Of a DNA stretch of 64,000 bases, positions 44,833 to 55,017 are shown in pieces. This stretch comes from Gammaproteobacteria bacterium (lineage in GTDB: Bacteria; Pseudomonadota; Gammaproteobacteria; Pseudomonadales; Azotimanducaceae): assembly GCA_009846005.1 (NCBI GenBank), contig VXYL01000086.1:48450-112449 (forward strand), written 5' to 3'. Numbering within the stretch: the first letter of the stretch is position 1; every line of letters begins with the position of its first letter. A model generated the notes under the pieces. The model did no database searches, was not told the DNA's origin, and worked only from the letters and a program-made list of their open reading frames with translations. A program made the position numbers and the translations under genes.

Positions 44833-45389
44833 GGCGGGTGGCTGCTCTGCTTGGCGGGGTGCTGCTCGCAGCACCCGCCGGATGCACGTATAGCTATAGG
44901 ACGATTGAGCCGGGCACACACGATCTCGGGCGCTACGCGATCACGACCCCCGTGGCGTGGAGCGAATGGCTCGCACGACCGACCGTGTGGACCGTGCACG
45001 GCGAGGGGCTTGAGTACGTGCTCCATTTGAACGGCGTGGCGGACGGACAGAAGATGTTCATGGAACTGGGGCGACGCGAGACCGGGCACCGGTTCCTCGC
45101 CAGTTGGCGGGCATCCGAAGTCGTGGACGCGTTTCTCGCGGGCATGTCGAGGCGTCGCATGAATGCCGGTCGCGTGGTCAAGCTGGCACCGGCATCCTTC
45201 GGCCCCTGGCAAGGCTTCGGCTTCGAAGTCGAGTTCGAGTCCCCGATGGGCATGCCGATGAGGGGTACGGGTAGGGCCGCGATCATCGACGACGAGCTCC
45301 ACTTGTTCTTTTATGCAGGTGCGCGCGAGCACTACTACGAGAAGCATCTGCCTGCCTTCGAAGCAATCCTCGCGTCGATCGCCACGTAG
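44829..45389 (+). CDS. Lipoprotein of unknown function
   Basis: The product is 186 aa with lipobox PAGC (ALLGGVLLAAPAGCTYS). The mature part contains GRYAITTPVAWSEW, LHLNGVADGQKMFMELG, and a C-terminal strand-helix pattern ending EKHLPAFEAILASIAT. It resembles small periplasmic proteins that follow M48 lipoproteases in proteobacterial genomes, but I cannot name the family. The GTG start overlaps the M48 stop. The TAG stop falls within the left end of the second REP-like element. Confidence 0.65.
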   Translation: MRRVAALLGGVLLAAPAGCTYSYRTIEPGTHDLGRYAITTPVAWSEWLARPTVWTVHGEGLEYVLHLNGVADGQKMFMELGRRETGHRFLASWRASEVVDAFLAGMSRRRMNAGRVVKLAPASFGPWQGFGFEVEFESPMGMPMRGTGRAAIIDDELHLFFYAGAREHYYEKHLPAFEAILASIAT

Positions 45390-45460
45390 GGGCCGGGCTT
45401 GTCCCGTCCTCGCGATCGGTGAGTGAGCAACGGGTACATGGGCGACGACAAGCGTCGCCC
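45385..45460. repeat. REP-like palindromic element 2
   Basis: It starts CGTAGGGG and continues CGGGCTTGTCCCGTCC, nearly identical to the left end of the element at 24323-24403. The second hairpin is GGGCGACG-ACAAG-CGTCGCCC (45440-45460). As at the first element, the TAG within CGTAGGGG is the stop codon of the adjoining gene. It occupies much of the 205-bp gap before leuC; the rest of the gap shows nothing clear. Confidence 0.55.
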
Positions 45461-45594
45461 CGACGGGCCTGCGCCGCAACGCTCGGCCCATTGAGGTCGC
45501 CTTGGTGTGCCGGGCTGCGGCGTAGCCTGTTGTTGTCTTAGGCGGACACCACCCCTAACATTCCCGCTCCTTGTTCTGCCCCGCTGAGCCGACC

Positions 45595-47010
45595 GTGGCC
45601 GGAAAGACCGTCTACGACAAGATATGGGATGCGCATGTGGTCGCCGAACGCGACGACGGCATGACGATCCTCTACGTCGACCGACACCTGCTGCACGAGG
45701 TCACCTCCCCGCAAGCGTTCGAAGGGCTGGCCTTGGCTGGGCGTTCGCCGTGGCGGCGGGATGCAAACCTGGCAACCCCGGACCACAACGTGCCGACGAC
45801 GAACCGCGCCCGCGGGATCGACGGCATCGACGACCCCGTGGCAAGGGAGCAGGTGGTCGTCTTGGACCAAAACTGCACCCGCTACGGCATCGAACAATTC
45901 GCGATGACTGACCGCCGCCAGGGCATCGTCCATGTGATCGGGCCGGAGCAGGGCGCCACGCTGCCGGGCATGACGATCGTCTGCGGCGACTCCCACACCT
46001 CCACCCACGGCGCGTTCGCGGCATTGGCGCATGGCATCGGCACCTCGGAAGTGGAGCATGTTCTGGCCACGCAGTGCCTCGTGCAACGCAAGAGCCGCAA
46101 CATGCGGATCGTGGTGGACGGCGAACTGCCTTTCGGCACCACCGCCAAGGACATGATCCTCAACATCATCGGCATCATCGGTACCGCGGGTGCCACGGGA
46201 CATGCCATCGAGTACGCGGGCAGCGCGGTTCGCGCGCTGTCCATGGAGGCGCGCATGACGTTGTGCAACATGTCCATCGAAGCCGGGGCGCGGGCCGGGC
46301 TGGTGGCGGTGGACGACACGACGCTCAACTACGTGCATGGACGTCCGTTCGCTCCGAGGGGCGCGATGTGGGACCGGGCCGAAGACTACTGGCGTTCGCT
46401 GGTGTCGGACGCAGACGCGAACTTCGACACCGAGATCGGGCTCGACGCGACGGCCATCGTCCCACAGGTCACTTGGGGGACGTCCCCCGAACTCGTGCTG
46501 GGTATCGACGCAAACGTCCCTGCACCGGAGGACTTTGACGATCCGGCGAAACGCGAACTGTGCGGCCGGGCGCTCGCCTACATGGATCTCGAACCCGGTA
46601 CACCCATCGCCTCGGTGCCCGTTGACCGGGTGTTCATCGGTTCCTGCACGAACGGCCGCATCGAGGATTTGCGCGCGGCGGCTGCCGTTCTCGATGGTCG
46701 CCGGGTAGCGGCCAGCGTCACCCAGGCGATGGCGGTGCCGGGCTCGGGACTGGTCAAGGAGCAGGCGGAAGCCGAGGGCCTCGATGCGATCTTCCGCGCC
46801 GCGGGCTTCGAGTGGCGCGATCCGGGTTGCTCAATGTGCCTCGCCATGAACGATGACCGCCTGTACCCCGGGGAACGGTCGGCGGCGACATCCAACCGCA
46901 ACTTCGAGGGCCGGCAAGGACACCAGGGGCGCACCCACCTCGTCAGTCCCGCGATGGCTGCGGCCGCGGCCGTCGCCGGCCATTTCACCGACGTGCGGGA
47001 ACTGGCGTGA
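45595..47010 (+). CDS. leuC: 3-isopropylmalate dehydratase large subunit
   Basis: The product is 471 aa. It is the aconitase-type catalytic subunit converting 2- to 3-isopropylmalate in leucine synthesis. The iron-sulfur ligands are in [17 protein letters not shown] and [29 protein letters not shown] and [12 protein letters not shown] are also typical. The GTG at 45595 begins [16 protein letters not shown], the usual N-terminus; an in-frame TTG at 45571 would add eight residues. It overlaps leuD (GTGA). leuA is not in the window. Confidence 0.98.
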   Translation: MAGKTVYDKIWDAHVVAERDDGMTILYVDRHLLHEVTSPQAFEGLALAGRSPWRRDANLATPDHNVPTTNRARGIDGIDDPVAREQVVVLDQNCTRYGIEQFAMTDRRQGIVHVIGPEQGATLPGMTIVCGDSHTSTHGAFAALAHGIGTSEVEHVLATQCLVQRKSRNMRIVVDGELPFGTTAKDMILNIIGIIGTAGATGHAIEYAGSAVRALSMEARMTLCNMSIEAGARAGLVAVDDTTLNYVHGRPFAPRGAMWDRAEDYWRSLVSDADANFDTEIGLDATAIVPQVTWGTSPELVLGIDANVPAPEDFDDPAKRELCGRALAYMDLEPGTPIASVPVDRVFIGSCTNGRIEDLRAAAAVLDGRRVAASVTQAMAVPGSGLVKEQAEAEGLDAIFRAAGFEWRDPGCSMCLAMNDDRLYPGERSAATSNRNFEGRQGHQGRTHLVSPAMAAAAAVAGHFTDVRELA

Positions 47011-47660
47011 AGGCATTCCAACAAAACGAAGGGACCGTTGCTCTGCTCGATCGGGCGAATGTGGACACCGATCAGATCATCCCCAAGCAGTTCCTCAAGT
47101 CCATCCGCCGCACCGGATTCGGGGACAACCTGTTCGACGCTTGGCGCTACCTCGACGAAGGGGAGATCGGCAAGAACGCCAACGAGCGCCGGATCAACCA
47201 CGACTTCATCCTCAACGAGCCGCGCTACGCAGGTGCCAGCATCCTGCTCGCGCGGGAGAACTTCGGTTGCGGTTCGAGCCGGGAGCATGCCGTCTGGGCT
47301 CTCCTGGAATACGGCTTCCGATGTGTCATCGCGCCAAGCTTTGCCGACATCTTCTTTAACAATTCACTGAAGAATGGGCTGCTTCCTGTTGTTTTGGCGA
47401 AGGAAGATGTCGACCAGCTGTTCGGAATTGTCCATCGCGAAGTGGGCTACACGCTGCGCGTCGACCTCGGAACGCAGACGGTAAAGGGGTCCGGATTTGC
47501 GGCGCACTTCGATATCGAGCCGGAACCCAAGCGTTTGCTCATGGACGGACTCGACGATATCGGCGCGACCCTTGCGCACGCTGATGCCATCCGTGAATTC
47601 GAGTCGCGGCATCGCCAACGCATGCCTTGGGTTTTCGCCCGCGACGGCAACACCGCATGA
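47007..47660 (+). CDS. leuD: 3-isopropylmalate dehydratase small subunit
   Basis: The product is 217 aa, the proteobacterial LeuD length. [37 protein letters not shown] and [18 protein letters not shown] are the family signatures. It forms the substrate-recognition swivelling domain of the LeuCD enzyme. Start and stop both overlap neighbours (GTGA with leuC, ATGA with leuB). Confidence 0.98.
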   Translation: MKAFQQNEGTVALLDRANVDTDQIIPKQFLKSIRRTGFGDNLFDAWRYLDEGEIGKNANERRINHDFILNEPRYAGASILLARENFGCGSSREHAVWALLEYGFRCVIAPSFADIFFNNSLKNGLLPVVLAKEDVDQLFGIVHREVGYTLRVDLGTQTVKGSGFAAHFDIEPEPKRLLMDGLDDIGATLAHADAIREFESRHRQRMPWVFARDGNTA

Positions 47661-48727
47661 CGCACCGCATCCTGGTCATTCCCGGCGACGGCATCGGGGC
47701 GGAAGTGATGCCCCACGTGCTCCGAGTACTCGACACGCTCGATCTCGACCTCTCATTCGAATCCGGGGAGCTGGGCGGCGTCGCCATCGACAGATTCGGA
47801 ACGCCGTTGCCTACGCCGACGCTTGAAGCGGCCCGCGCCTCGGACGCCGTGCTCCTCGGCGCCGTGGGCGGGCCGAAATGGGATGGCCTGCCCATGGAAC
47901 ACCGCCCGGAGAAGGGTCTCCTGGGGCTGCGTGCAGGGCTCGACGCCTTCGCCAACCTCCGTCCGGCGATGTTGTTCGCGCCACTGGCCGACGCCTCGTC
48001 GCTGCGCCCCGAACTCGTCGCGGGTCTCGACATGCTCATCGTCAGGGAGCTGACCGGCGGCATCTACTTCGGCGAACCACGCGGCGTCGAAGACGACAAC
48101 GGCCGCCGGCGAGGCTTCAACACAGATGTGTACACGGAGGACGAGATCGAACGAATCGCCCGGGTAGCGTTCGATCTCGCCGGCAAACGTGCCGCACGGC
48201 TGACCTCCGTGGACAAGGCGAACGTGCTCGAGGTAACCCAGCTTTGGCGCACCGTCGTCACCGAGGTTCACGCCGACTTTCCGAACATCGAACTGGATCA
48301 CCTCTACGTCGACAACGCGGCGATGCAGCTGGTGCGGGCACCGAAGCAGTTCGACGTCATCGTCACCGGCAACCTGTTCGGCGACATCCTGTCCGATGCG
48401 GCGGCGATGCTGACCGGTTCGTTGGGAATGCTGCCGTCGGCGTCGCTGAACGCCAAGGGCCAGGGCATCTACGAGCCGGTGCATGGCAGCGCACCGGACA
48501 TCGCGGGCCGGAATGTCGCCAACCCGCTGGCGACGATCCTGTCCGCTGCCATGATGTTGCGCTACAGCCTCGGCGAGGCGGATGCTGCCGACCGCGTTGA
48601 GGCGGCCGTGAATACGGTGTTGGAGGACGGCATTCGCACCGCCGACATCATGCCGGCTGAAGGTGCGGATGGGGTAAGGAAAGTCGGCACCGAAGCGATG
48701 GCCGACGCGGTCATCGGGGCGCTGTAG
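47657..48727 (+). CDS. leuB: 3-isopropylmalate dehydrogenase
   Basis: The product is 356 aa. It oxidatively decarboxylates 3-isopropylmalate with NAD. Motifs include [53 protein letters not shown] and [33 protein letters not shown] near the C-terminus gives NAD specificity. ATG 47657 overlaps the leuD stop; an upstream in-frame start would add ten unrelated residues. Confidence 0.98.
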   Translation: MTHRILVIPGDGIGAEVMPHVLRVLDTLDLDLSFESGELGGVAIDRFGTPLPTPTLEAARASDAVLLGAVGGPKWDGLPMEHRPEKGLLGLRAGLDAFANLRPAMLFAPLADASSLRPELVAGLDMLIVRELTGGIYFGEPRGVEDDNGRRRGFNTDVYTEDEIERIARVAFDLAGKRAARLTSVDKANVLEVTQLWRTVVTEVHADFPNIELDHLYVDNAAMQLVRAPKQFDVIVTGNLFGDILSDAAAMLTGSLGMLPSASLNAKGQGIYEPVHGSAPDIAGRNVANPLATILSAAMMLRYSLGEADAADRVEAAVNTVLEDGIRTADIMPAEGADGVRKVGTEAMADAVIGAL

Positions 48728-48850
48728 CAAGCGGCGGAAGCCTGCGTCGCGGAACTGGAGGCTGCTGGGCCAATCCCCGGAGTGGCTTGGCTAGCGGTCC
48801 CGAGCGCGTGGTGCTAGGGTGCGCGTCCGCTGAACGGCCGTTGCCGAACC

Positions 48851-49861
48851 ATGGACAAACTCAACGTCGCGATCGTGGGCGCCACGGGTGCCGTGGGCAC
48901 GGCGATGCGCCGGATCATCGACGAGCGAGGGTTTCCGGCCGGGGACATCCGCCTGCTAGCCAGTCCGCGTTCCGCGGGCCGGCGGTTCACCGTAGGTGGA
49001 CAGTCGCGGACTGTCGAGGTCCTCGACGACTTCGACTTCGCCGATACGCAGATTGCGTTGTTTTCCACGGGCGGCGGCATTTCCCTTGAACACGCCCCGC
49101 GGGCCGCGGCGGCGGGTGCCATCGTCATCGACAACACGTCGGCGTTTCGGCAGAGACCGGACATTCCGCTGATTGTCCCCGAGGTCAATGGACACCGAAT
49201 CCGGGACGGCATCGGGCCGAACATCATCGCTAATCCGAACTGCGTGGCGATTCCACTGACGGTGGCATGCAAACCCATCTACGACGCCGTCGGTATCGAG
49301 AGAATCAACGTCGCGACGTACCAATCCGTCTCGGGGGCCGGCGCTTCGGGGGTCCGGGAGCTCGAGGATCAAACCCATCGGTCGGTACGCGGCGAGCTGA
49401 TCGACGAGTTGCCCGTGCATCCCGCGCAGATGGCGTTCAACGTCATCTCGCATGCATGGACGATGGGGGAGGACGGCTTCAGCGACGAGGAGACCAAGGT
49501 CGTCAACGAGACGCGCAAGATCTTGGAGGACGACCGGCTCCGGGTGAATCCCACCTGCGTGCGCGTACCGGTCTACTACGGGCATTCGATGGCGGTGCAT
49601 CTCGAGACGCGCGAGTCGATCTCGCCGGGCGCTGCCTGTGATCTGCTTCGCCATGCGCCCGGTGTCGTCCTCATGGAAGGTGCCGCACCCACGCCAGTCG
49701 TCGATGCGGCTGGTAGAGACGGTGTCTTCGTTGGCCGGGTCCGCGGCGATCCGAGCCACGAACGGGGTCTCGACCTCTGGGTCGTGTCGGACAATGTCCG
49801 CAAGGGCGCCGCGCTCAACAGCATCCAGATCGCCGAAGAGGTGCGCGAGCTGATCGGCTGA
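48851..49861 (+). CDS. asd: Aspartate-semialdehyde dehydrogenase
   Basis: The product is 336 aa. It reduces aspartyl phosphate to the semialdehyde for lysine, methionine, threonine and diaminopimelate. NADP motif VGATGAVGTAMRRI, catalytic Cys in ANPNCVAIPLTV, QSVSGAGASGVREL, and the substrate-binding VPVYYGHSMAVHLE are all present. It belongs to the shorter Asd type found beside leuB and truA in pseudomonads. The 123 bp upstream contain only weak promoter candidates. Confidence 0.97.
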   Translation: MDKLNVAIVGATGAVGTAMRRIIDERGFPAGDIRLLASPRSAGRRFTVGGQSRTVEVLDDFDFADTQIALFSTGGGISLEHAPRAAAAGAIVIDNTSAFRQRPDIPLIVPEVNGHRIRDGIGPNIIANPNCVAIPLTVACKPIYDAVGIERINVATYQSVSGAGASGVRELEDQTHRSVRGELIDELPVHPAQMAFNVISHAWTMGEDGFSDEETKVVNETRKILEDDRLRVNPTCVRVPVYYGHSMAVHLETRESISPGAACDLLRHAPGVVLMEGAAPTPVVDAAGRDGVFVGRVRGDPSHERGLDLWVVSDNVRKGAALNSIQIAEEVRELIG

Positions 49862-49871
49862 CGCCGTTGCC

Positions 49872-50657
49872 GTGGGACTCCTCCAACGCACCATCGTGCT
49901 CGGCGTCGAATACGACGGCGGCGCCTTCCACGGCTTCCAGAGCCAGGCCCACGCCGAGAGCGTCCAGGACGCGCTGGAGGATGCCATCGGCCAGGTGGCC
50001 AACGAGCGCGTGCGGATCGTCGCTGCGGGACGTACCGACGCGGGGGTTCATGCCACCGGCCAGGTGGTGAGCTTCCGCACCTCGGCCGAACGACCCCTCG
50101 ATGCGTGGCGGCGGGGCGTATCGAGTCTGACGCCGGAAACCATCGGCATCGTGTGGGCACGCGCAACCGAATCGTTCCATGCCCGCTACGATGCGGTTTG
50201 GCGGCGCTACGTGTACGTATACAGCGACGCGCCCGAAAGGCCTGTCATTCACCGAGGCCTGGTGGCGTGGTGCCAATCACCGCTGGAAACGGAAGGAATG
50301 CACGCCGCAGCGCAGTGCCTTGTGGGCGAACAGGATTTCTCCGCCTTCCGTGCTGCGGGCTGCCAATCGAAGACGCCGTACCGGAACGTGCAGGCCATCG
50401 GGGTAGCACGCATAAACGGCTACGTGGTGATCGACATCACGGCCAATGCGTTCCTGCTCCACATGGTGCGCAACATCGCCGGCGCACTGCGCGCGGTTGG
50501 TCTCGGCGAACTCGGGGAGACGGATTTGGGGAAACTGCTGAGCGCGCGGGACCGGTCCCAGGCACCGCCGACGGCGCCGCCGCAGGGTTTGTATCTCGTC
50601 GGGGTCGGCTATCCGGGAATGGACACGCCCGTCCGTCCGCCACCGGTGATCGCCTGA
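49872..50657 (+). CDS. truA: tRNA pseudouridine synthase A (positions 38-40)
   Basis: The product is 261 aa. VLGVEYDGGAFHGFQSQ at the N-terminus, the catalytic Asp in AAGRTDAGVHATGQ, and FLLHMVRNIAGAL near the C-terminus are the TruA hallmarks. It pseudouridylates the tRNA anticodon stem-loop. The GTG start lies 10 bp after asd, as in pseudomonads where truA follows asd/fimV. Confidence 0.97.
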   Translation: MGLLQRTIVLGVEYDGGAFHGFQSQAHAESVQDALEDAIGQVANERVRIVAAGRTDAGVHATGQVVSFRTSAERPLDAWRRGVSSLTPETIGIVWARATESFHARYDAVWRRYVYVYSDAPERPVIHRGLVAWCQSPLETEGMHAAAQCLVGEQDFSAFRAAGCQSKTPYRNVQAIGVARINGYVVIDITANAFLLHMVRNIAGALRAVGLGELGETDLGKLLSARDRSQAPPTAPPQGLYLVGVGYPGMDTPVRPPPVIA

Positions 50658-50667
50658 CAGGTCCGGC

Positions 50668-53600
50668 TCAGTCGTCGTCGTCGCGAATCCACCGCACGGC
50701 GTCGGCAACGACCGTCCGTCCGTCGGTACGGTTGGTCACCGCTAGGCTGACCTCGCCGGCGTCCAGGTCGAATCGACCGAGTGTCGTCCAGCCTGGTTCC
50801 GCCGCCGAGGCGTCGAACTCCACCGGGTGAACCGAACCGGTGCTCGAGATCCTCATGTCGTAGCTGCCAAGTAGCGGGCCTCGGTTGCCGGGGGGCGCGA
50901 ACTCGAGGTTGGCCGTAAGCTGGAACGGGGATCGCGACCGCGTCGAGTAGCCGACGTCGAGATCCGGCAGGAAGTAGTCGACCCGCCAGCGCCCGGCCTC
51001 GGGAAGTACGGTGGAGAACGTCGCCTCGCGGTCGCCATCGCCCGGTGTCACCCGGGCGATGGTGTGCCGGTACCGGCCCCAACTCGTGGGTTGCTCCTGG
51101 CGCGACCAGTGCGCCTCGAGCACAGGGTCGACGTGCTGATAGACGGGCAGACCCTCGTCGGTGTCGTAGCCGGGTCCGGCCGGCGGCGCGGTGGCGGCGA
51201 ATCCGGGATCGAGATCGTCGACCACGATGCCGCGGCCGGGGACGGGCCGCCATTCGCTTGGACGCGCTCCCGCGAACGGCGCTGCGTCCATGGCCGTGTT
51301 TGCATCGGTCTCGGGAACCCGCAACGGGAACTCGTGTCGATTCAGGGATAGGTACGGAGCGACCCAGAGTTCGTGAATGGGCGCCTGCGTCACGAGGCCC
51401 GCCTCCACCGCTGCATATCCGGGTACGCGGATCGGACCGCTCTCGTGAACGGTCGGGTCGTCCCCTGATCGGTATTGCAGCCGAAATAGGCCGGGCACCT
51501 CTTCGCCGTTGAACACGTCGACGCGAAGTTGGTATCGCGGTTTGCCCTCGTCATCGTCCTCAAGCCGCTCGGTCCTGACAGCGGACGCCATGAATCCGGG
51601 CAGCGAGGCGTCGTGCAGCCAGTCTCCCAGGAGGCCGGACAAGTCGACGCCGGCCTCCTCGGCCACGCGGTGAAAGTCCCGAGCCGTGAAGGTTGCTCCG
51701 CGATACCGCTTTCGCAATGCGGCGAGTACCCGGGCGACGGTCTCGCGACCAAGGCTGTCGAAGAGCGTGCGGGCCACCGCGTCAACCTTCATTGTCAGGA
51801 TGTTGATCGCTTGGGACGGTTCGAGGGCATCGAGATCGTTGAGCGGGGTTCCCAAGGCACGTTCCCAGACCGTCGGCGGCTGGACCGGCGCGAAGAGGTC
51901 TCCAGAAACGCTGCCCGAGCCACCGGTGACGAAACTCACGACCGAACCGGTCAGCAGGGATCGAACCGACGGGCTCACCGCATAGATATGCGCCGAGAAG
52001 TAGCCGTCGGTGTCGTCGAGCAAACGGCTTGCCAGTGCCTGGCACAGATACTCGATGGCGACGGCGCCGCTTCCTCGGGGCCCGGTTTGGTGCAGGAACA
52101 GAATGCGCGCAAGCCCGGCGAAGGGATCGGACCCGCTGCGGTCTTCCCGGAAGAACATCCGCAGTTGGTCCAGCTTTTCCGTGGCGAAGGGCGCGCCCAC
52201 CGGAACCGTAGTCTCGTAGAAGTGGGCGGTGGGAAATCCGCGTTCCCGGAGCAGCAGCATGCCTGGTAACGCCAAGTTGGTCTCCATCTGCCAGCCGCCG
52301 CCGTAACCACGCAGCCGGGCGGGCACCTCGACCATGCGCAAGGCCGTGTAGGGGTAGGGGAGGCCAAGGGCATCCGCTTCCCGTAGGACGCCCGCCAAGG
52401 TTTCGCCGATACCGTCTGTCGAATCCTCGAAGTAGCCGACCGGTCCGGTATGCCGGGGGCTGAGCAGCAGTTCGAGTTCGATGCCGTCGATCGTCATCGC
52501 GAACCGTTCGAAGTTGGCGGCTAGCAGCGCGATCTGGGTGACGGGTGCCTCGGGCGCGAAGCGGTAACGACCCCCGCCGAGGGATTCGCGGCGACCGGTG
52601 CCCGCAACCAGCCAGTCTTCCGGCACCTGCACCACCAGGTCGACGTTGGCGAAGTCGCGCGTCGATGGCACGTTGGTCGCCGTGCCAGGCAGCCAATGCA
52701 CTCCCGGCATCAACGCGACGTAGCCGCGTTCGAACAGCGAGGCCTCGGTCCCGAGATTCTTGAGCGGATTCGCGCCGGCGATCGTGCGGTAGTCGATGGC
52801 GCTGTCGAGGTAGGCGAATTCCGGATCGGGAATCCCGTCCGCACGCACTGTCACGGTTGCTTCGTCGAGTGAATCTGTAGGGAGGCCGGTGCGCAGCAGT
52901 CCGTCGCGATGCTCGAATGCCACGGGCATGCCGTCGATCAGAACCTCCCGGGTCGCCATGCCGGGATTGAACCGGAACCAGAGCGGAGGCGCCGCCTCGC
53001 CCGGCATGGCGATCGTCAGAGAGACATCGATGTTCAATGCCCGCCCGGGGTCGATCTGGATCTGGCCCGCGACCGAGATGATTTCGGGTGCCGCACGATG
53101 TACCGACTCGTGCATGGTTCGCCAAAGAGCACGCGCGCCTAGCTCCGCGTGGGCCCGGACGACGACGGCGGCGATGCCGCCAGCGCCGCAGGCAAGCAGC
53201 GCCGCTGCGGAAACCAGATGCCGAACACGCGACCCTGCGTCGGGCCGGGGCAAACAGAGCGCCGCGACGACGAGTACGCCCGCCGCTAGCGCGACAACCG
53301 CCAGGCGTTGCACGAAGGCCGCGATGTCGGGCACCGCGGCGACAAGGTCCGAGACCAGCCGGTCGGGCGCGAACGCGACGTACTCGACCAGCCAGTGGGG
53401 TGCCCGGGACAAACTCCAGAGCGCGAGGACGAACAAGGAGAACGCCGCACCGGCGACGGCGAGTCGGTTGCGCAGCACGGCCGCCAGGAGAAACACGATT
53501 GCGACCCACAGGGCGAGCGCGGGCAAGGCGTCGAACGCGAGGAAGACTCCGAGCGAGACCGGTTCGAATGTTGCCCTGACAGGCCAGTCGAACGCCTGTC

Positions 53601-54009
53601 CCAAAGCACCGACGCCTTGGCTGATGACGAGGAAGGCGACAACCGGGACGGCAAGCGTCGCGACGACGCCGGCCAGACGGCCGGCGAGCAGTTGGACGTT
53701 GGACACGGGCCGCGTGTCGAGCGCATCGGCGATGCGTTCGCGTCGTTCCCGGCTGGCGATGTCGAAACCCAGGAACACGGCAGCCGCCATGAGGAACCAG
53801 AGCAGGTAGCCGCCGAACGCGTCCACCAGGAACCGGGGCGAGGTCACCGCCGACGGCAGGAAGCCGGACATGTCGCCATGCAGAACGGCGAAGTAGAGGT
53901 AGCCGACGCAGGTCGTAACCACGGCCAGTATGCCGAACACCCATGTCCGCGCCAGGCGGCGCGCTGTACGCACTTCGGCCAGGAAGACGGCCGCGAACGC
54001 CTTCGTCAT
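50668..54009 (-). CDS. ABC-2 permease fused to a degenerate M1-aminopeptidase-like domain
   Basis: The product is 1113 aa. The first ~440 residues form about nine to eleven membrane helices of the ABC-2 type (LAEVRTARRLARTWVFGIL, FDIASRERRERIADALDTRP). Residues ~440-900 resemble the M1 aminopeptidase fold. The zinc motif HExxH is lost: the aligned site reads IEYLC within GAVAIEYLCQALASRL, so only the Glu remains. The C-terminal ~150 residues look like a carbohydrate-binding-like beta domain ending VVADAVRWIRDDDD. Active permease/M1 fusions are known; this one seems non-catalytic. No ABC ATPase is encoded nearby. The ATG overlaps the SHOCT-like gene's stop (ATGA). Confidence 0.75.
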   Translation of the reverse strand: MTKAFAAVFLAEVRTARRLARTWVFGILAVVTTCVGYLYFAVLHGDMSGFLPSAVTSPRFLVDAFGGYLLWFLMAAAVFLGFDIASRERRERIADALDTRPVSNVQLLAGRLAGVVATLAVPVVAFLVISQGVGALGQAFDWPVRATFEPVSLGVFLAFDALPALALWVAIVFLLAAVLRNRLAVAGAAFSLFVLALWSLSRAPHWLVEYVAFAPDRLVSDLVAAVPDIAAFVQRLAVVALAAGVLVVAALCLPRPDAGSRVRHLVSAAALLACGAGGIAAVVVRAHAELGARALWRTMHESVHRAAPEIISVAGQIQIDPGRALNIDVSLTIAMPGEAAPPLWFRFNPGMATREVLIDGMPVAFEHRDGLLRTGLPTDSLDEATVTVRADGIPDPEFAYLDSAIDYRTIAGANPLKNLGTEASLFERGYVALMPGVHWLPGTATNVPSTRDFANVDLVVQVPEDWLVAGTGRRESLGGGRYRFAPEAPVTQIALLAANFERFAMTIDGIELELLLSPRHTGPVGYFEDSTDGIGETLAGVLREADALGLPYPYTALRMVEVPARLRGYGGGWQMETNLALPGMLLLRERGFPTAHFYETTVPVGAPFATEKLDQLRMFFREDRSGSDPFAGLARILFLHQTGPRGSGAVAIEYLCQALASRLLDDTDGYFSAHIYAVSPSVRSLLTGSVVSFVTGGSGSVSGDLFAPVQPPTVWERALGTPLNDLDALEPSQAINILTMKVDAVARTLFDSLGRETVARVLAALRKRYRGATFTARDFHRVAEEAGVDLSGLLGDWLHDASLPGFMASAVRTERLEDDDEGKPRYQLRVDVFNGEEVPGLFRLQYRSGDDPTVHESGPIRVPGYAAVEAGLVTQAPIHELWVAPYLSLNRHEFPLRVPETDANTAMDAAPFAGARPSEWRPVPGRGIVVDDLDPGFAATAPPAGPGYDTDEGLPVYQHVDPVLEAHWSRQEQPTSWGRYRHTIARVTPGDGDREATFSTVLPEAGRWRVDYFLPDLDVGYSTRSRSPFQLTANLEFAPPGNRGPLLGSYDMRISSTGSVHPVEFDASAAEPGWTTLGRFDLDAGEVSLAVTNRTDGRTVVADAVRWIRDDDD

Positions 54010-54395
54010 TCGCAATACACCCGGATCTGCTCGCCCTTGTCGCCCTCGATGCTCACCTCGAGTTCGCCCAAGGCTTCCACCAACTCGTCGGCGGCCATGC
54101 CAGTGAACTGGCCGAGGTCGATGCCATGCTCCTTGAGTTCCTCCGCGGTGTCGTGCGGAAGCATCGCTTCTAGCTTGATACCGGTCTTGATCAGCGCCAG
54201 CGGAATGCGCGCATCGAAATGCGCGCCGTCGGCATGGCCCCGAATGCGGAGGTACCGCGGCGATCTCGGCATGAGTTGGCTGCGCGGCACAACGTCTTGG
54301 GTGCCGGCCAGCTTGTCCAGCAAGCGCTCGGCGGCATCGGCGTCGATCCGACCCTCGGCCAGCATGTCGAGGATCTTGCGACGGTCTTCGTTCAT
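54006..54395 (-). CDS. SHOCT-like domain protein
   Basis: The product is 129 aa. The N-terminus EDRRKILDMLAEGRIDADAA followed by ERLLDKLAG is a SHOCT-like/DUF2089-tail helix pair, also seen at the end of the DUF2089 protein in this cassette. The rest includes LRIRGHADGAHFDARIPLAL and GIDLGQFTGMAADELVEALG, probably a soluble strand-helix domain. It starts at ATG 54395; longer frames lack family sequence. It is likely a regulator or adaptor for the coupled membrane protein. Confidence 0.72.
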   Translation of the reverse strand: MNEDRRKILDMLAEGRIDADAAERLLDKLAGTQDVVPRSQLMPRSPRYLRIRGHADGAHFDARIPLALIKTGIKLEAMLPHDTAEELKEHGIDLGQFTGMAADELVEALGELEVSIEGDKGEQIRVYCE

Positions 54396-54421
54396 GAGGG
54401 TTCTCCGGCGTGAACGGCAAT

Positions 54422-54652
54422 TCAAAGGACGCGCAGCAGCAGCCGTTCGCCGCCCGGGCCCGTCACGGCGATCCGCAATCCCCGCATCGCCACCGCCATG
54501 CGAGCCAACCGCATGGCGGCGGATTTGCGGACGAACAGGCGATGCACGACGGCCGCAACGAATAGCGGCCAAAGCAGGAAAACAGGTACCGGGACCGGTA
54601 CGAACCAAGGCCCGCGCCCGATACCGACTAGGACGACTGCAGGCGGCATCAA
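54422..54652 (-). CDS. Very small membrane protein
   Basis: The product is 76 aa with a hydrophobic segment (WFVPVPVPVFLLWPLFVAAV) and a basic C-terminal half. Its start overlaps the DUF2089 stop by 4 bp (ATGA), and it lies in the same transcript as the SHOCT-like gene. Small membrane proteins in this position accompany DUF2089 regulators elsewhere. Function unknown. Confidence 0.55.
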   Translation of the reverse strand: MMPPAVVLVGIGRGPWFVPVPVPVFLLWPLFVAAVVHRLFVRKSAAMRLARMAVAMRGLRIAVTGPGGERLLLRVL

Positions 54653-55017
54653 GACATCGCCGCGAGGGCTTCGTCCACCGTGATCTCTCCCCCCGCCAAA
54701 CGGTCCAGTACGTCGGCATTGTCGGTCGCTGGCGGCATGATTGAGGCATCCAGTTGCTTGACGATCCGGCTGAGGCGGTTCTTAACAGTGGGATAGCTGA
54801 TCCCGAACAGCGCCTCCATGCGCTTGAGCGAGCCGTGGCTGCGCAGGAAGGCGGTGACGAATACCTGGTCTTCGAGGTCGAGCTGACCGAGGGCGGCGAT
54901 TTCGACGTCGCCCTCGACGGCCAGCCCGCAATCCCGGCAGACCATGCGTTCGATGCTGAGTGGACGATGGCAATCCAAGCATTTGGCTTTTGAAATATCC
55001 ATCAGTGCCTTTAACAT
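54649..55017 (-). CDS. DUF2089 family zinc-ribbon/helix-turn-helix regulator
   Basis: The product is 122 aa. A zinc ribbon CLDCHRPL...MVCRDCGL is followed by LDLEDQVFVTAFLRSHGSLK and the helix-turn-helix MEALFGISYPTVKNRLSRIV. A C-terminal SHOCT-like tail (LDRLAGGEITVDEALAAM) repeats the theme of the next gene but one. It probably binds DNA and controls this four-gene cassette. The upstream region (55018-55120) is unusually AT-rich for this genome (TTGATATATTTAAG on this strand), consistent with a promoter. Confidence 0.82.
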   Translation of the reverse strand: MLKALMDISKAKCLDCHRPLSIERMVCRDCGLAVEGDVEIAALGQLDLEDQVFVTAFLRSHGSLKRMEALFGISYPTVKNRLSRIVKQLDASIMPPATDNADVLDRLAGGEITVDEALAAMS

